DNA of 64,000 nt from Pseudomonadota bacterium (GCA_021325555.1 JAJPGY010000023.1:62001-126000), one strand, 5' to 3'; shown: positions 52,783 to 62,036, numbered from the stretch's first letter. Numbers and translations: made by a program. The notes: generated from the sequence alone by a model not told the origin.

Positions 52783-53103
52783 ATGGGCTATGCCGAACAG
52801 CGCCGTCACTACAGAGAAAGCCATCGCACGGTCGGTTGCAAGATCACGCACATGTGCGGGGTGCCTCTGATCGTCGCGTCGCTGGTGACCGTGTTCTTCT
52901 CGCCCAGGGTCGCGCTCGGCTTGTTTGCTGTCGGCTGGGCATTGGCTTTTTCCGGTCATCTCCTGTTCGAGAAAAATCAGCCGGTTGTCTTCGAGAACCC
53001 CGGGAACCCGCTCACCTATCTTTACGGCTTGCTCTTCGCCGCCGGCGAGTGGAAGAAGGTTCTGCGGCGGCGCCCGCTGGCCGAGGATCCGGAAGAGCGC
53101 TGA
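52783..53103 (+). CDS. Mpo1/DUF962-like small membrane protein (copy 2)
   Basis: 106 residues. RHYRESHRTVGCKITHMCGVP and SGHLLFEKNQPVVFENPGNP are the conserved DUF962 blocks, with His residues in the positions expected for the iron site and two or three membrane helices (PLIVASLVTVFFSP, then LGLFAVGWALAF). It is closer to the canonical Mpo1 pattern than copy 1. It is probably the last gene of the GH3 cluster. Confidence 0.8.
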   Translation: MGYAEQRRHYRESHRTVGCKITHMCGVPLIVASLVTVFFSPRVALGLFAVGWALAFSGHLLFEKNQPVVFENPGNPLTYLYGLLFAAGEWKKVLRRRPLAEDPEER

Positions 53104-53169
53104 GCGCGGGGCCGATCAAGGCGGCGCCCCTGAGGAGGCTTCTTTCGGGCAGCGCTGAGCCGGCAGGCT

Positions 53170-53745
53170 CTATTCTCCAATAGCCGGCGATTTCTTGGGC
53201 GAGAAATTGCGGACCAGGTTGCCGGCCTGGTCTTGCTCGAACGCCTCGATCTCCGAGGCCGACAGCGACATGCTGGAAAGGCGGCCGGACTGGCCTATTG
53301 TCACCATGCCGTCCAGAAGGACGAAGGCGTCCTCGCAGTATCTGGCCAGAGCCCGCCCTTGCGGCAGGATTTGCTCGACCGCTGCCGGCAGGAAGATATG
53401 GGCTTCGACACCACTGATGGTGCCCATTTCCGGATCGCTGGTCTGGCCGTTGTGCCAGCTGGAGGTGAACCTCAGCCTGAGCGGCGAGCCGGGCTTGGCG
53501 AGAAGGACGAGCGTGCGGTGAAAGCCCTGGCTGTTCACCACGATCTCGCCCACCAGCTCCTCGAAGCTCACCGGTCCGCTGGGCAGCAGCCCCTGGATGC
53601 GACCGGCCGTGGTGCCCAGCTCGGTGGCCAGAAGCTCGACAAGCCCCACGAAAGCGGCCACGCCCTGCAGGTCAATCGTCTTTCCGGAAGCAGGGTATGC
53701 CTTCTCCCGGGGCTGGTCGTTGCTTGAACCTTCGTTTGCGGTCAT
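53170..53745 (-). CDS. hypothetical cytoplasmic protein
   Basis: 191 residues from the ATG at 53745; an in-frame ATG at 53895 would add 50 mostly disordered residues. Mixed helix and strand pattern: TIDLQGVAAFVGLVELLATE, then PVSFEELVGEIVVNSQGFHR, then FVLLDGMVTIGQSGRLSSMS. No signal peptide or membrane segment. The family is not recognised. Convergent with the Mpo1-like gene. Confidence 0.65.
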   Translation of the reverse strand: MTANEGSSNDQPREKAYPASGKTIDLQGVAAFVGLVELLATELGTTAGRIQGLLPSGPVSFEELVGEIVVNSQGFHRTLVLLAKPGSPLRLRFTSSWHNGQTSDPEMGTISGVEAHIFLPAAVEQILPQGRALARYCEDAFVLLDGMVTIGQSGRLSSMSLSASEIEAFEQDQAGNLVRNFSPKKSPAIGE

Positions 53746-53999
53746 GATCTTCTTTGCCTGCCTCTTGTTAACGTTTCTCAGCCGGCCGCTGCCCTGGGGG
53801 GCTCGGGCGGGCACGCCCCGAAAGGGCACCACGACGCTCGGCTCTTCCTGACCCCCCGAGCCCCCGGCCGGATTCTCCCGGTCCCAGGTTATCATGTGGA
53901 GGGCTTATATAATACACCTGACTTGCGCCCCTGGTATCACTCATACCCGCAGCCGGGGCGGCCGAATCCCGGCCCGAGCGCCGGCGGGCAGGAGAGACC

Positions 54000-54857
54000 G
54001 TGAAAAAAAGCGTGCTTGGCGAATGGGCGGAGATGATCAAGATCGAGCATACGGTCTTCGCCCTGCCGTTTGCCATGTCCGGCCTCATCCTGGGATCCGC
54101 CGGCCTGCCCGCCTGGCCGGTGGTTTTCTGGACGGTGCTGGCCTTTGCCGGCGCGCGCTCGGCTGCCATGACGCTCAACCGGCTGATCGACGCCGGCATC
54201 GATGCCCGCAACCCGCGGACGGCCGGCCGGGCGATTCCGGCCGGCCGCATCGGGCGGCGAGCGGCCATGGCTTTTGCCATCGCCTCCTTCTCGCTCATGC
54301 TCTGGGCCGCCTGGCACCTGCCGCCGTTGTGCCTGTGGCTGTCGCCGGTGGCCATCCTCTGGCTCAGCTTTTATTCGTACACCAAGCGCTTCACCTGCTT
54401 CTGCCATCTGGCGCTGGGCGCAGCCCTGGGCGGGGCGGCGCTCGGCGGCTGGGCTGCCGCGCAGGGACAGCTGTCGGAACCAGCGCCCTGGCTTCTGGCG
54501 CTGGCCGTGTCAAGCTGGGTGGCCGGGTTCGATATCATCTACGCCTGCCAGGATCTCCAGTTCGACCGGTCGGAGAAGCTGCACAGCCTGCCTGCGCGGT
54601 TCGGGATGCCGAAGGCGCTGTTGGCCTCCCGCTTGCTGCACGTGGCGACCGTTGCCGCCCTGGCCGCTCTGGGGGCAAGCCTGTCGCTGGGCGCCATCTA
54701 CTGGTGCGGGGTGGCACTGGTGGGCGCCATGCTCGTCTGGGAGCACTCGCTGGTCAGCCCCGGGGACCTTTCGCGGGTGAACGCGGCATTTTTCAACGTT
54801 AACGGTTTTGTCAGCATAGGGGCCTTCCTGGCCATCCTGCTGGACCGGCTGGTCTGA
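54000..54857 (+). CDS. mqnP: UbiA-family prenyltransferase, probably MqnP of the futalosine pathway
   Basis: 285 residues from a GTG with AGGAGA upstream. About eight membrane helices. The two Asp-rich sites are MTLNRLIDAGIDARNPRTAG and DIIYACQDLQFDRSEKLHSL. The N-terminal IKIEHTVFALPFA and the short spacing fit MqnP/UbiA enzymes, which prenylate 1,4-dihydroxy-6-naphthoate in futalosine menaquinone synthesis; mqnA is at 10.3 kb. 4-hydroxybenzoate prenyltransferase is the main alternative. Confidence 0.87.
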   Translation: MKKSVLGEWAEMIKIEHTVFALPFAMSGLILGSAGLPAWPVVFWTVLAFAGARSAAMTLNRLIDAGIDARNPRTAGRAIPAGRIGRRAAMAFAIASFSLMLWAAWHLPPLCLWLSPVAILWLSFYSYTKRFTCFCHLALGAALGGAALGGWAAAQGQLSEPAPWLLALAVSSWVAGFDIIYACQDLQFDRSEKLHSLPARFGMPKALLASRLLHVATVAALAALGASLSLGAIYWCGVALVGAMLVWEHSLVSPGDLSRVNAAFFNVNGFVSIGAFLAILLDRLV

Positions 54858-54885
54858 AGGTTGCCTGGGCGGGGCCGGCCCGGGC

Positions 54886-57093
54886 TCAGGCGACCCCGTA
54901 GGCTCCCGGGCTCTTCGCCTCGCCGGACAGGCAGTAAGCGAGCACGTCGCCATCCACGGTGCCCAGGTAGAGCATGTCACCGGTGATGAGCGGGGCTGAC
55001 TCGAGCCTTCTTTTCGTGTCCATCTGCCATTTGATCTCGCCCGTGCGCACGTGGAAGCACTGCACCCAGCCTTCGCGCGTGACCACGCAGACGCCCTCGC
55101 CGTGCTGGCTCAGATTGCCGGTCACCCGGCCCCTGACCGGCGCCTTCCAGATCAACCGCCCGTCATATTTTTCGCAGCAGTAAAGCCAGCGGTCCTGACC
55201 GCAGAAGATGATCGCCGTGAAGTGGATGACCCCCTTGGCTATTATCGGCCGGGAGGTCTCGTACTGCCAGATCACCTTTCCGGAATCCGCATCCAGACCG
55301 TAGAACACCCCGTCCATGCCCCCGAGATAGACGCTGTCGGAAGCAGCGATCGGTCCGGAAATCAGCGGCGACGGTGCCTGAAATTTCCAGTTGAGCTGGC
55401 CGCTGTTGAGCCCGAGCGCGTACAGGTGGCGGTCCTTCGAGGTGACATAGACAGCCGGCGCGGACACCTCCGGGTTCGAGACCACCGCGTCCCCGGTCTT
55501 GAAGCGCCATCTCTCCTCGCCCGATTTGATGAAAAGGCACAGCAGCTCCCCGTCCATGGTGCCGACCAAAACGTTTTCCTGACAGACGGAGGGCGTGCAG
55601 ACGATCGGGGAGCCGGCCGGGCGTTTCCAGATCAAGGTGCCGGCCCTGGCCGTTAGCGCGTAGACGTGTCCGTCCGTGCTGGCGGCGATAAGCTTGTCCT
55701 GCACCAGCGCGACGCTGCCCAGCAAAGGACCGCCCGTCTCCAGACCCCAGATCTTCGTTCCCAGCCGGGCGTCTAGGGCATAGAGCGAGCCGTCGGCCGA
55801 GCCGCAGTAGATAAGGGACCCATCGCGGCTCAAGACGGGCGAGGACTTCCAGCCGATCGGGCCGTAACTGTGAAATGCCCATACCAGCTCGAGGTGCTTG
55901 CGGGCTATGTCCCGGGCGGGCGGCGGTGTGGGGGCCGCTTCCCCCGCCGGTCGCAACGGCGGCGCCGGAGCCGGGCCGGCGGGCGGCCCGACCGACGTCC
56001 TTGCCGGTGCGCCGTCCAGCGGCGGCATGGCCGGCTCGACGACCGGCAGCGGGCCGGAGGTGGTGAACGGCGCGCCGGAGGAGGAGAACAGCGGCCCCGA
56101 TCGGGCGCGGTCTGCCCGCGAGACCACCGGCTCCGTGAATGGGGCGGCCGCTGTGCCCGGCGCGGCCGGCTCGCTTTTGCGCTCGAAAAAGCCGCTGCCG
56201 CCGGCCCGGCCAGCCGCACCGGTCTTGGGCGCCAGACCGAGGCGGGCCACCCGTAGCTCGAAAATCAGGTCATCGAGGATGGCCAGCACCTGGGCCATAT
56301 CCTGGTAGCGGTCGCCGGGCTGCTTGGCCATCATTTTCTGGATGACCCTGTCGAGGGCCTCCGGCACCTGCGGGTTGAGCCGGCGCGCCGAGGGGATCGG
56401 CGCGCTGGTGTGCTTCATGGCCATCTCGATCATTCCGCGCGCCTTATAAGGCAGCTGCCCGGTGGCCATCTCGTAGAAGAGGATGCCCATCGAGTAGATG
56501 TCGGAGCGGTGGTCCTGCGGGTCGCCGCGGCACAGCTCGGGCGACATGTAGGCCGGCGTTCCCATTCCGTGATGGCCTGAGCGCCCCTTGATCCGTCCGG
56601 CAGCCAGCCTGGCCAGACCGAAGTCCCCGATCTTCAGATCACCTTCGGTGGTGATGAAGATGTTGTCGGCCTTGATGTCCTGGTGGACGATGCCGCGCTT
56701 GTGGGCGTAGGCCAGCCCGTTGGACAGCTGCTTCATCCAGTTCAGGCAGTGCTCGATTGATAGCTGCTTGGCGTCGATGCGGCTTGCCAGGTTGCCGCCG
56801 GTCAGGTACTCCATGGCGATATAATGGTGGACCTTGTTCCCGCGCTCCTCCTTGCCGATCTCGTAGATGGTGACGATGTTCGGGTGCTCGAGCTGGGCGG
56901 CGAGCCGCGCTTCCTGAATGAAGCCGTCCAGCGTCTCCTTGTTCATGGTCAGCTCCGGCAGAAGGAGCTTGATCGCCACGTCGCGCTGCAGGGCCTCGTC
57001 GTGGCAGTGATAGACCACGCCCATGCCGCCCTGTCCGAGGACCTTGATAACAGTGTAGTGCCCGCTTTCTAGCTTGTCACCGGCTACAAACAT
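54886..57093 (-). CDS. soluble Ser/Thr kinase fused to PQQ-like beta-propeller repeats
   Basis: 735 residues. Kinase domain ~1-270: [14 protein letters not shown], catalytic loop HQDIKADN (HRD has become HQD), IGDFGLARL, and the APE-like TPAYMSPE. A Pro/Ala-rich linker (~290-400) follows, then about seven PQQ/WD-like blades of the type [20 protein letters not shown] and [16 protein letters not shown]. There is no membrane helix between kinase and propeller, unlike many PknB-type sensors, so both domains are cytoplasmic. It may sense or bind a ligand or partner through the propeller. Confidence 0.92.
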   Translation of the reverse strand: MFVAGDKLESGHYTVIKVLGQGGMGVVYHCHDEALQRDVAIKLLLPELTMNKETLDGFIQEARLAAQLEHPNIVTIYEIGKEERGNKVHHYIAMEYLTGGNLASRIDAKQLSIEHCLNWMKQLSNGLAYAHKRGIVHQDIKADNIFITTEGDLKIGDFGLARLAAGRIKGRSGHHGMGTPAYMSPELCRGDPQDHRSDIYSMGILFYEMATGQLPYKARGMIEMAMKHTSAPIPSARRLNPQVPEALDRVIQKMMAKQPGDRYQDMAQVLAILDDLIFELRVARLGLAPKTGAAGRAGGSGFFERKSEPAAPGTAAAPFTEPVVSRADRARSGPLFSSSGAPFTTSGPLPVVEPAMPPLDGAPARTSVGPPAGPAPAPPLRPAGEAAPTPPPARDIARKHLELVWAFHSYGPIGWKSSPVLSRDGSLIYCGSADGSLYALDARLGTKIWGLETGGPLLGSVALVQDKLIAASTDGHVYALTARAGTLIWKRPAGSPIVCTPSVCQENVLVGTMDGELLCLFIKSGEERWRFKTGDAVVSNPEVSAPAVYVTSKDRHLYALGLNSGQLNWKFQAPSPLISGPIAASDSVYLGGMDGVFYGLDADSGKVIWQYETSRPIIAKGVIHFTAIIFCGQDRWLYCCEKYDGRLIWKAPVRGRVTGNLSQHGEGVCVVTREGWVQCFHVRTGEIKWQMDTKRRLESAPLITGDMLYLGTVDGDVLAYCLSGEAKSPGAYGVA

Positions 57094-57348
57094 CCAAGCC
57101 CGCCTGTCTTGCGCCTTTAATTACATTTACCCACAAAAACTGGCTGTCCGTACGGCAGCCTTGTCGCGCCGTGGGTTCGAGGTACCAGTTGCCTCATGCC
57201 CTAAAGTTATCTCAAGAATAACGGGCTTTTCCCCCTTACAATTGGCCAGCATCTCTCCAGGCTGGAGAGCGGCCCGTCCGGGATGCTTGGCAACCGATCT
57301 GCGGTCGGTCTGGCGAGGACACGGGCAAACAAAGGCCCGAGGAGGCTC
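57094..57348 (+). promoter_or_regulatory. structured spacer/leader upstream of kdsD
   Basis: A 255-base divergent spacer. The last ~100 bases could form hairpins: CTCTCCA-GGC-TGGAGAG (about 57253-57269), and ACCGA / TCGGT with a loop. A GGCAACC string lies between them, reminiscent of SAM-type riboswitch cores, but the other conserved bases (for example the GGTGCTAA-like part) are not seen. It may simply be an mRNA leader; a TACAAT at about 57234-57240 is a possible -10. Confidence 0.3.
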
Positions 57349-58392
57349 ATGGACAGCATCGATATGGGCGCGATGGCATGCCAGCCCGACGCGGGCGCCT
57401 CGGTGGCGTCGCCGGCTGCGGCGCCCGCGCAGCCGGCGGTCGCGCAGGCCAGGCTGGTGCTGGAGATGGAGGCTTCCGCGCTCCTGGCGATGGCCGGTAG
57501 GCTCGGCCGGGAGTTCGAGTCGGCGATCGGGCACCTGATGCGGTGCCGAGGCAAGGTCGTGGTCACCGGCATGGGCAAGTCCGGGCATGTCGGCAGCAAG
57601 ATTGCCGCCACCCTGGCCTCCACCGGCACGCCAGCGTTCTTCGTCCACCCGGCCGAGCTGCGCCACGGCGACTTCGGCATGCTGGAGCAGAAGGATCTCG
57701 TGCTGGCGCTGTCGAGTTCGGGTGAGACCGCGGAGATAAAGTTAGTCCTCGATCCGATCAAGAGGCTGGGCTTGAAGATAATCGCCCTCACCGGCAACAA
57801 GGAGTCCACGCTGGCCCGCTTTTCGGACGTGATCCTGGATGTGGCTGTGGCGCGCGAGGCTTGCCCGCTCAATCTGGCGCCGACCTGTTCGACCACGGCG
57901 GCGCTGGCCATGGGAGACGCGCTGGCCGTTGTCCTTATGACGCAGAAGCAGGTGCGGCTGGAAGATTTCGCCAGGGCGCATCCGGGCGGTAGCCTGGGGC
58001 GGCAGCTGGTGATGGTTGCCGATGTGATGAGATCCGGGCTGAGCGTGCCGTCGGTAACTCTTTCGGCCAGCTATCCGGAGGTGCTCGCCGAAATCGACAG
58101 GAAGCGCCTCGGCTTTACCTGCGTGTGCGACGGGGACGGAAAGCTGGAGGGCGTGATCACCGATGGCGACCTGCGCCGGGCCCAGGTGAAGTGGGGTGTG
58201 GCCGCTTTCGAGAGGAGGGCGCGCGAGCTGATGAGCGTCAATCCCAAGACGATCTCCCCGGACTCGCTGGCCGTTGAGGCGCTGCATTTGATGGAGCAGC
58301 ATAAGATCTCCGACCTGCTGATCGTCGATGGTATGGGGTGCCCGACCGGGCTTATCGATCTCAAGGACCTTCTGCACGCCGGCGTCATCTAG
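57349..58392 (+). CDS. kdsD: D-arabinose-5-phosphate isomerase (KdsD/KpsF family)
   Basis: 347 residues from the ATG at 57349, GAGGAGG four bases upstream. Converts ribulose-5-phosphate to arabinose-5-phosphate for KDO, hence lipopolysaccharide. SIS domain: VVVTGMGKSGHVGSKIAATL, ALSSSGETAEI, and the family LAPTCSTTAALAMGDALAV. Two CBS domains at ~230-347 (VMRSGLSVPSV, then VITDGDLRRAQ). A short non-conserved Ala-rich N-terminal extension is present. Supports a diderm cell with KDO-containing LPS. Confidence 0.95.
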   Translation: MDSIDMGAMACQPDAGASVASPAAAPAQPAVAQARLVLEMEASALLAMAGRLGREFESAIGHLMRCRGKVVVTGMGKSGHVGSKIAATLASTGTPAFFVHPAELRHGDFGMLEQKDLVLALSSSGETAEIKLVLDPIKRLGLKIIALTGNKESTLARFSDVILDVAVAREACPLNLAPTCSTTAALAMGDALAVVLMTQKQVRLEDFARAHPGGSLGRQLVMVADVMRSGLSVPSVTLSASYPEVLAEIDRKRLGFTCVCDGDGKLEGVITDGDLRRAQVKWGVAAFERRARELMSVNPKTISPDSLAVEALHLMEQHKISDLLIVDGMGCPTGLIDLKDLLHAGVI

Positions 58393-58441
58393 GCGCCCCG
58401 GAGCGGCCGGCCGGGACCGCCTGCCGGTTGCCACGGTTTTG

Positions 58442-58455
58442 TGACGGAACCGTCA
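58442..58455. promoter_or_regulatory. 14-bp palindrome upstream of the LysM gene
   Basis: TGACGGAACCGTCA is a perfect inverted repeat, and TGTGACG occurs twice within 25 bases, overlapping it. It lies about 170 bases before the LysM ATG, so it may be an operator for that gene or part of the kdsD 3' region. CRP-like half-site resemblance is weak. Confidence 0.3.
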
Positions 58456-58623
58456 TGGCTCTGTGACGACATTGACGGATACTGATCGGCGATACCACAC
58501 AAACCGCCCTGCTTACTACCAATCAAAGCCAGAAGCGTTGAAAGCGGCTCTGCCCGGCCACCGGCAGGGCTTGCCGGTGGGCAAGCTGGCGTTAAGGCGT
58601 CTTCGCACGAGGAGGAATCGATT

Positions 58624-59469
58624 ATGACCGCAGCAACGGAAAGAGCTATTGAGTCCGGTGGAAAATCGATCGACGCCGCCCAGCCACCGGATGCGCTGGC
58701 GGCCGTCCGTGCCCGGCTGCTGGGGGATGCCGCGCATCGACCCGGCCAACTGCAGCGAGACCTGCAAAAGGCCAACGAGCAGCTGCACCAGGAAGGCTTG
58801 CTGCCCGGCTTGCAGCTCGTCGGCGTGAAGGGCGAGGATTTTGTTGTGGCCGACAAGGACGGCAAGATCGAGCTGTGCGACTCCCATAATCTCAAGCGGC
58901 TGAAGCCGGATGCCGATCCCGGCGACGGCCCGGTCAATTACCAGGTCAAGCCGGGCGACAACGCCTATTTCATCGCCAGGGACCACCTGCGCGCGCAGCT
59001 TGGGCACGAGCCCACGGGCAACGAGATCATGAACTATGAAAAGGAGATGGCCCGTCTCAACCCGCAGATCAAGAGCTGGAATCGAATCTACCCGGGCGAT
59101 AAGCTCACCTTGCCGGCGATCGTCAGGGGAGGCGATGACACCGCCTTTACGGCCGAGCACAAGCAGGACGCGGCGCGAGCGGCCGCTCGGAAGGAGGAGG
59201 AGCTTCTGAAGACGCGGATAAAGGACGCCGGTCAGGCTCTGGCAAGCTTCGGGTCCGATGGCATGCTAGGGCACGCCATTACCAGCGAACAGATCGCATC
59301 TGCCCTCAAGAGAAACGACCTCACGCCCAGCCAGCGCGCCGGGCTGGAGTTCCTGCAGAAGCACTATGCCGAGCTGTCAAAACACAACTGGTTTGGTGGT
59401 GTGTATGCCGAAGATCTTGCGCGCTACCAGAAGGAGCACAGGCAGGCGATCGCTGAGCCGAACGCCTAG
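58624..59469 (+). CDS. LysM-domain protein
   Basis: 281 residues with GAGGAGG upstream. There is no signal peptide. Residues ~105-160 form a LysM-like domain (VNYQVKPGDNAYFIARDHLR, then MARLNPQIKSWNRIYPGDKL), which binds peptidoglycan or chitin-like glycans. The C-terminal part is helical (SDGMLGHAITSEQIASALKR, then LTPSQRAGLEFLQKHYAELS), possibly a conserved lineage-specific domain. The lack of a signal peptide suggests non-classical export or intracellular use. Confidence 0.82.
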   Translation: MTAATERAIESGGKSIDAAQPPDALAAVRARLLGDAAHRPGQLQRDLQKANEQLHQEGLLPGLQLVGVKGEDFVVADKDGKIELCDSHNLKRLKPDADPGDGPVNYQVKPGDNAYFIARDHLRAQLGHEPTGNEIMNYEKEMARLNPQIKSWNRIYPGDKLTLPAIVRGGDDTAFTAEHKQDAARAAARKEEELLKTRIKDAGQALASFGSDGMLGHAITSEQIASALKRNDLTPSQRAGLEFLQKHYAELSKHNWFGGVYAEDLARYQKEHRQAIAEPNA

Positions 59470-59600
59470 GCGAAGTCGCCGCCCGGCTCCGGCGGCCGAA
59501 GCATAGCCTTAACACGCCGCCGGGGACGGCAAATTGCCGATCCGCGGCGGTCGTATCTCACGGCCGAAGCGGCGCGGGAAAACCTGGGCCTGCGCCGCTA

Positions 59601-60107
59601 TCAATTGCCCTGCAGATGCGCTTCCACGAACCAGAGGCGCTTGTCGATCCCGCGAGAGACCTCGGTAAAGAGGTCGGCCGTATCCAGATCGCCGAGATCG
59701 TTTGCTTGCTCGATGGCCGCGCGCACCATCCTGGCATAAGCTGCCAGCCGGTCGGCCAGCGCGTGCAGGTGATCGGAGCCGCTCACCGCCTCGAAGGGAT
59801 ACTCGGGGATGCTGGAATCGCGCGCCGCCGTCCGGGCCGTGCCCATGGCGTAACCGCCCAGCGTGGTTATCCTCTCAGCGATCGTGTCCACATACCCTTC
59901 GACCTCTTCGGCGATCTCGTCGAACATCAGGTGCAGCTGATAAAAGTCCCATCCCTTGACGTTCCAGTGCGCCTGCTTGATCTGCGTCTGCAGGTCGAGC
60001 GTGGAGGCCAGGGTCTTGTTGAGAAGCTCGATGAGCTTTATGCGGCTGGCTTCGGGTATATCCAGGCGAGTGCTGAAGAGATATTTTTGAGATGTCTTTG
60101 TTGTCAT
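59601..60107 (-). CDS. dps: Dps ferritin-like DNA-protection protein
   Basis: 168 residues. Dodecameric mini-ferritin that oxidises Fe2+ with peroxide and stores iron. Ferroxidase residues at the dimer interface are in QAHWNVKGWDFYQLHLMFDE and IAEEVEGYVDTIAERITTLG. The start is the ATG at 60107. It lies ~2 kb from the Fur-family regulator; one TTAGA half-site is visible upstream (around 60147) but not a complete box, so direct control is unproven. Confidence 0.94.
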   Translation of the reverse strand: MTTKTSQKYLFSTRLDIPEASRIKLIELLNKTLASTLDLQTQIKQAHWNVKGWDFYQLHLMFDEIAEEVEGYVDTIAERITTLGGYAMGTARTAARDSSIPEYPFEAVSGSDHLHALADRLAAYARMVRAAIEQANDLGDLDTADLFTEVSRGIDKRLWFVEAHLQGN

Positions 60108-60199
60108 ATTTCATCCATCCTTTTTGATGTGTTTCCGGGTTTTAGGGTTAGAAGATTGTACAAGCTCCCGCCTGCCGGCGAGGGGCCGGCAAGATTTTG

Positions 60200-61179
60200 T
60201 CACAGGATAAGGTTCAGATCACCGAATTCGTGCCAGAGATAGCCGCTGGCGATCGCCTCCAGATAAGCGGTGCGGGTCTGATCGGCTGGCAAGAAAGCAT
60301 TCAGCATATCCAGGTGGCTCGCATCCGGCTCATGGAGACCGGTCAGCAAGCCGTCCACGGTCTTGAGCGCGTGCGCGGCCGTGATCCGGAGCGAGGTGTA
60401 ACCGTGCGTCGCCCGCATCGTGGGCAGCTTTCCAGCTGCCGACTCCAGAGCCCGTCCCACGGTCGCGCCGACGGCGATCACCCGCCCTGCCGCCGCTCTG
60501 GTGGTGGCGATCTTGCCGGCGGCCTCCTCGCCTACCAGGTACTCCTCTTCGCAGATCAGATGTTTCTTGTCCAGCTCGTCGTCCATATAGGAGGAGAGCC
60601 CGGTGCGCAGCAGAACATAGGTCGAGTCTATGCCCAGCCGCTTCAGTTGAAACAGCAGGCTCCAGGTGAAGGCTCTCCTTGCCGACGGCATCTCCGCTGA
60701 GCCCGGATCGCGCGCATAGGTGTTCTGGTAATAGTCGAGGCTCCAGGGGGCGGGGACGTACTCGTAGCGCACCGGCTGTCCGATGCGATAGAGGGCGTCG
60801 ACCAGCTCGCTGCCGGACCTGTTGAAACGCAGCCGCCACAACCGGGGCACCCGGGGATCGCGGGCGCTGACGCTGGCCGTCAATCCGAGCCCGAAATCAA
60901 GCTTCATGTCCGCGCGCAACCCGCAGGCAAACGGATCGCCCTGGCGGCACAGCAGCAAAGCCAGCCAATCCCCGTCGGCAAGGTGCGACTGGCATTGAAC
61001 ACCAGCATGTCACCAGCCCTCAGCTGCTCGCCTATCTTGTCGAACCTGGTGTGGGTGACACTGTAGTTTCTCCTGTCAATGACCAGCAGGCGAACCCGGT
61101 TCCTGGCGGCTCCCCTGACCTCTGGCGGCTCTTTTGCCACCAGCTCATCGGGCAACACGAATGAAAATGGACAGGACAT
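60200..61179 (-). pseudogene. QueA-family gene with internal deletion and frameshift
   Basis: QueA makes the epoxyqueuosine precursor by transferring ribosyl from S-adenosylmethionine to tRNA. From the ATG at 61179 the N-terminal part reads FVLPDELVAKEPPEVRGAAR, then LRAGDMLVFNASRTLP, where the frame breaks. The rest continues in another frame from DWLALLLCRQGDPFACGLR through YVPAPWSLDYYQNTYA, HTGLSSYMDDELD-like and AVGATVGRALESA to GYLWHEFGDLNLIL at the normal end. About 20-30 residues are missing at the break. It follows the SDR gene closely (the two frames almost abut). Either a pseudogene or an assembly error. Confidence 0.75.
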
Positions 61180-61185
61180 TGTCAA

Positions 61186-61965
61186 TCACCTCGCTTGCGC
61201 TATCTCGACCCGGGGCGCTTCCTCGCCTTTTCCCCAGCCCTTCTCCTGCGCCTGAGAACGCCGTCCCGAGATCCCGGCGGACCGATCCGAGGCCAAGTAG
61301 ACGAACACCTCCGTAAGCTGGGACGGGTCGGCCCAGTCGTTGGGATCCGCCGTCGGCTCGGCCGCGCGGTGCATTGCCGAGTTCATGTCGCCTGGGTCGA
61401 CCAGGTTGACGCTCACGGCGGTATCGCCGAGCTCCGCCGCCCAGATGGCCGACAGCCCCTCGAGCGCGAACTTGGAGACGCCGTAGGCGCCCCAGCCTGC
61501 ATAGCCGACCACTCCGGCGTCGCTGGTCACATTGATGATCGATCCGCCGTGCTCGATCATGGCCGGCAAGACCTTCTTCATGAGCAAAAGGGGTCCGATC
61601 GGGTTGGTGTCCAGGACGCGGCGGAAATCAGGGAGCGGGTAATCGATCAACATCGGCATCGGGCTCGGGCCGATCGATGAGGCATTGTTGACCAGCACGT
61701 CCAGCCGCCCGCCGAAGTCACTAAATACGGTGGCAGCGACCAGCTCCATCGCCTCCGCGCTGGCCAAGTCAGCGGAGATTACCAGCACCCTGGTCACCGG
61801 CGCGACCTGGTTTATCTCTTTTCGCAAGGCGACGAGCGCCTGGCTGTCCCTGGCAACGAGGGTCAGACCGGCAGCCGCTTCTCGGGCATAGGTGAGCGCG
61901 ATCTCGCGCCCGAGCCCTTGCGAGGCTCCGGTGATGAGCGCATATTTGCCTTTCAGTCGATTCAT
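61186..61965 (-). CDS. short-chain dehydrogenase/reductase
   Basis: 259 residues from the ATG at 61965 (AGAGGG upstream). Classical SDR: ALITGASQGLGREIALTYAR, DVLVNNASSIGPSP, and the active site SIINVTSDAGVVG ... YGVSK. It is the first gene of a pair with the QueA-family gene. Two inverted-repeat boxes matching the one in front of the Fur-family gene lie at 62020-62034 and 62037-62051, 55-86 bases upstream of this start, so Fur-type repression is likely. Confidence 0.9.
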   Translation of the reverse strand: MNRLKGKYALITGASQGLGREIALTYAREAAAGLTLVARDSQALVALRKEINQVAPVTRVLVISADLASAEAMELVAATVFSDFGGRLDVLVNNASSIGPSPMPMLIDYPLPDFRRVLDTNPIGPLLLMKKVLPAMIEHGGSIINVTSDAGVVGYAGWGAYGVSKFALEGLSAIWAAELGDTAVSVNLVDPGDMNSAMHRAAEPTADPNDWADPSQLTEVFVYLASDRSAGISGRRSQAQEKGWGKGEEAPRVEIAQAR

Positions 61966-62019
61966 ATGCTTGCCCTCTCTTCTGGATCTGAGTTGGTCAC
62001 GATCTGTGTGCCATGATAG

Positions 62020-62034
62020 ATAGAATAATTCTAT
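62020..62034. promoter_or_regulatory. Fur/Irr/PerR-type box 1 upstream of the SDR gene
   Basis: ATAGAATAATTCTAT is a perfect 7-1-7 inverted repeat. Its pattern WTAGA-N5-TCTAW is shared with the boxes at 62037-62051 and 62502-62516. The TAGAA-N3-TTCTA core equals that of the Irr (ICE) operator of alphaproteobacteria and resembles PerR boxes. Confidence 0.65.
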
Positions 62035-62036
62035 TG

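Noticed and set aside
57165..57195. GGTTCGA string resembling a tRNA T-loop
   Set aside because: The flanking 5-base stems do not pair and no acceptor, D or anticodon arms can be built around it.
57250..57348. SAM-I riboswitch upstream of kdsD
   Set aside because: GGCAACC and hairpins are present, but the conserved GGTGCTAA-like and k-turn elements are not recognisable, and KDO synthesis is not a usual SAM-regulated pathway; kept only as a low-interest leader.
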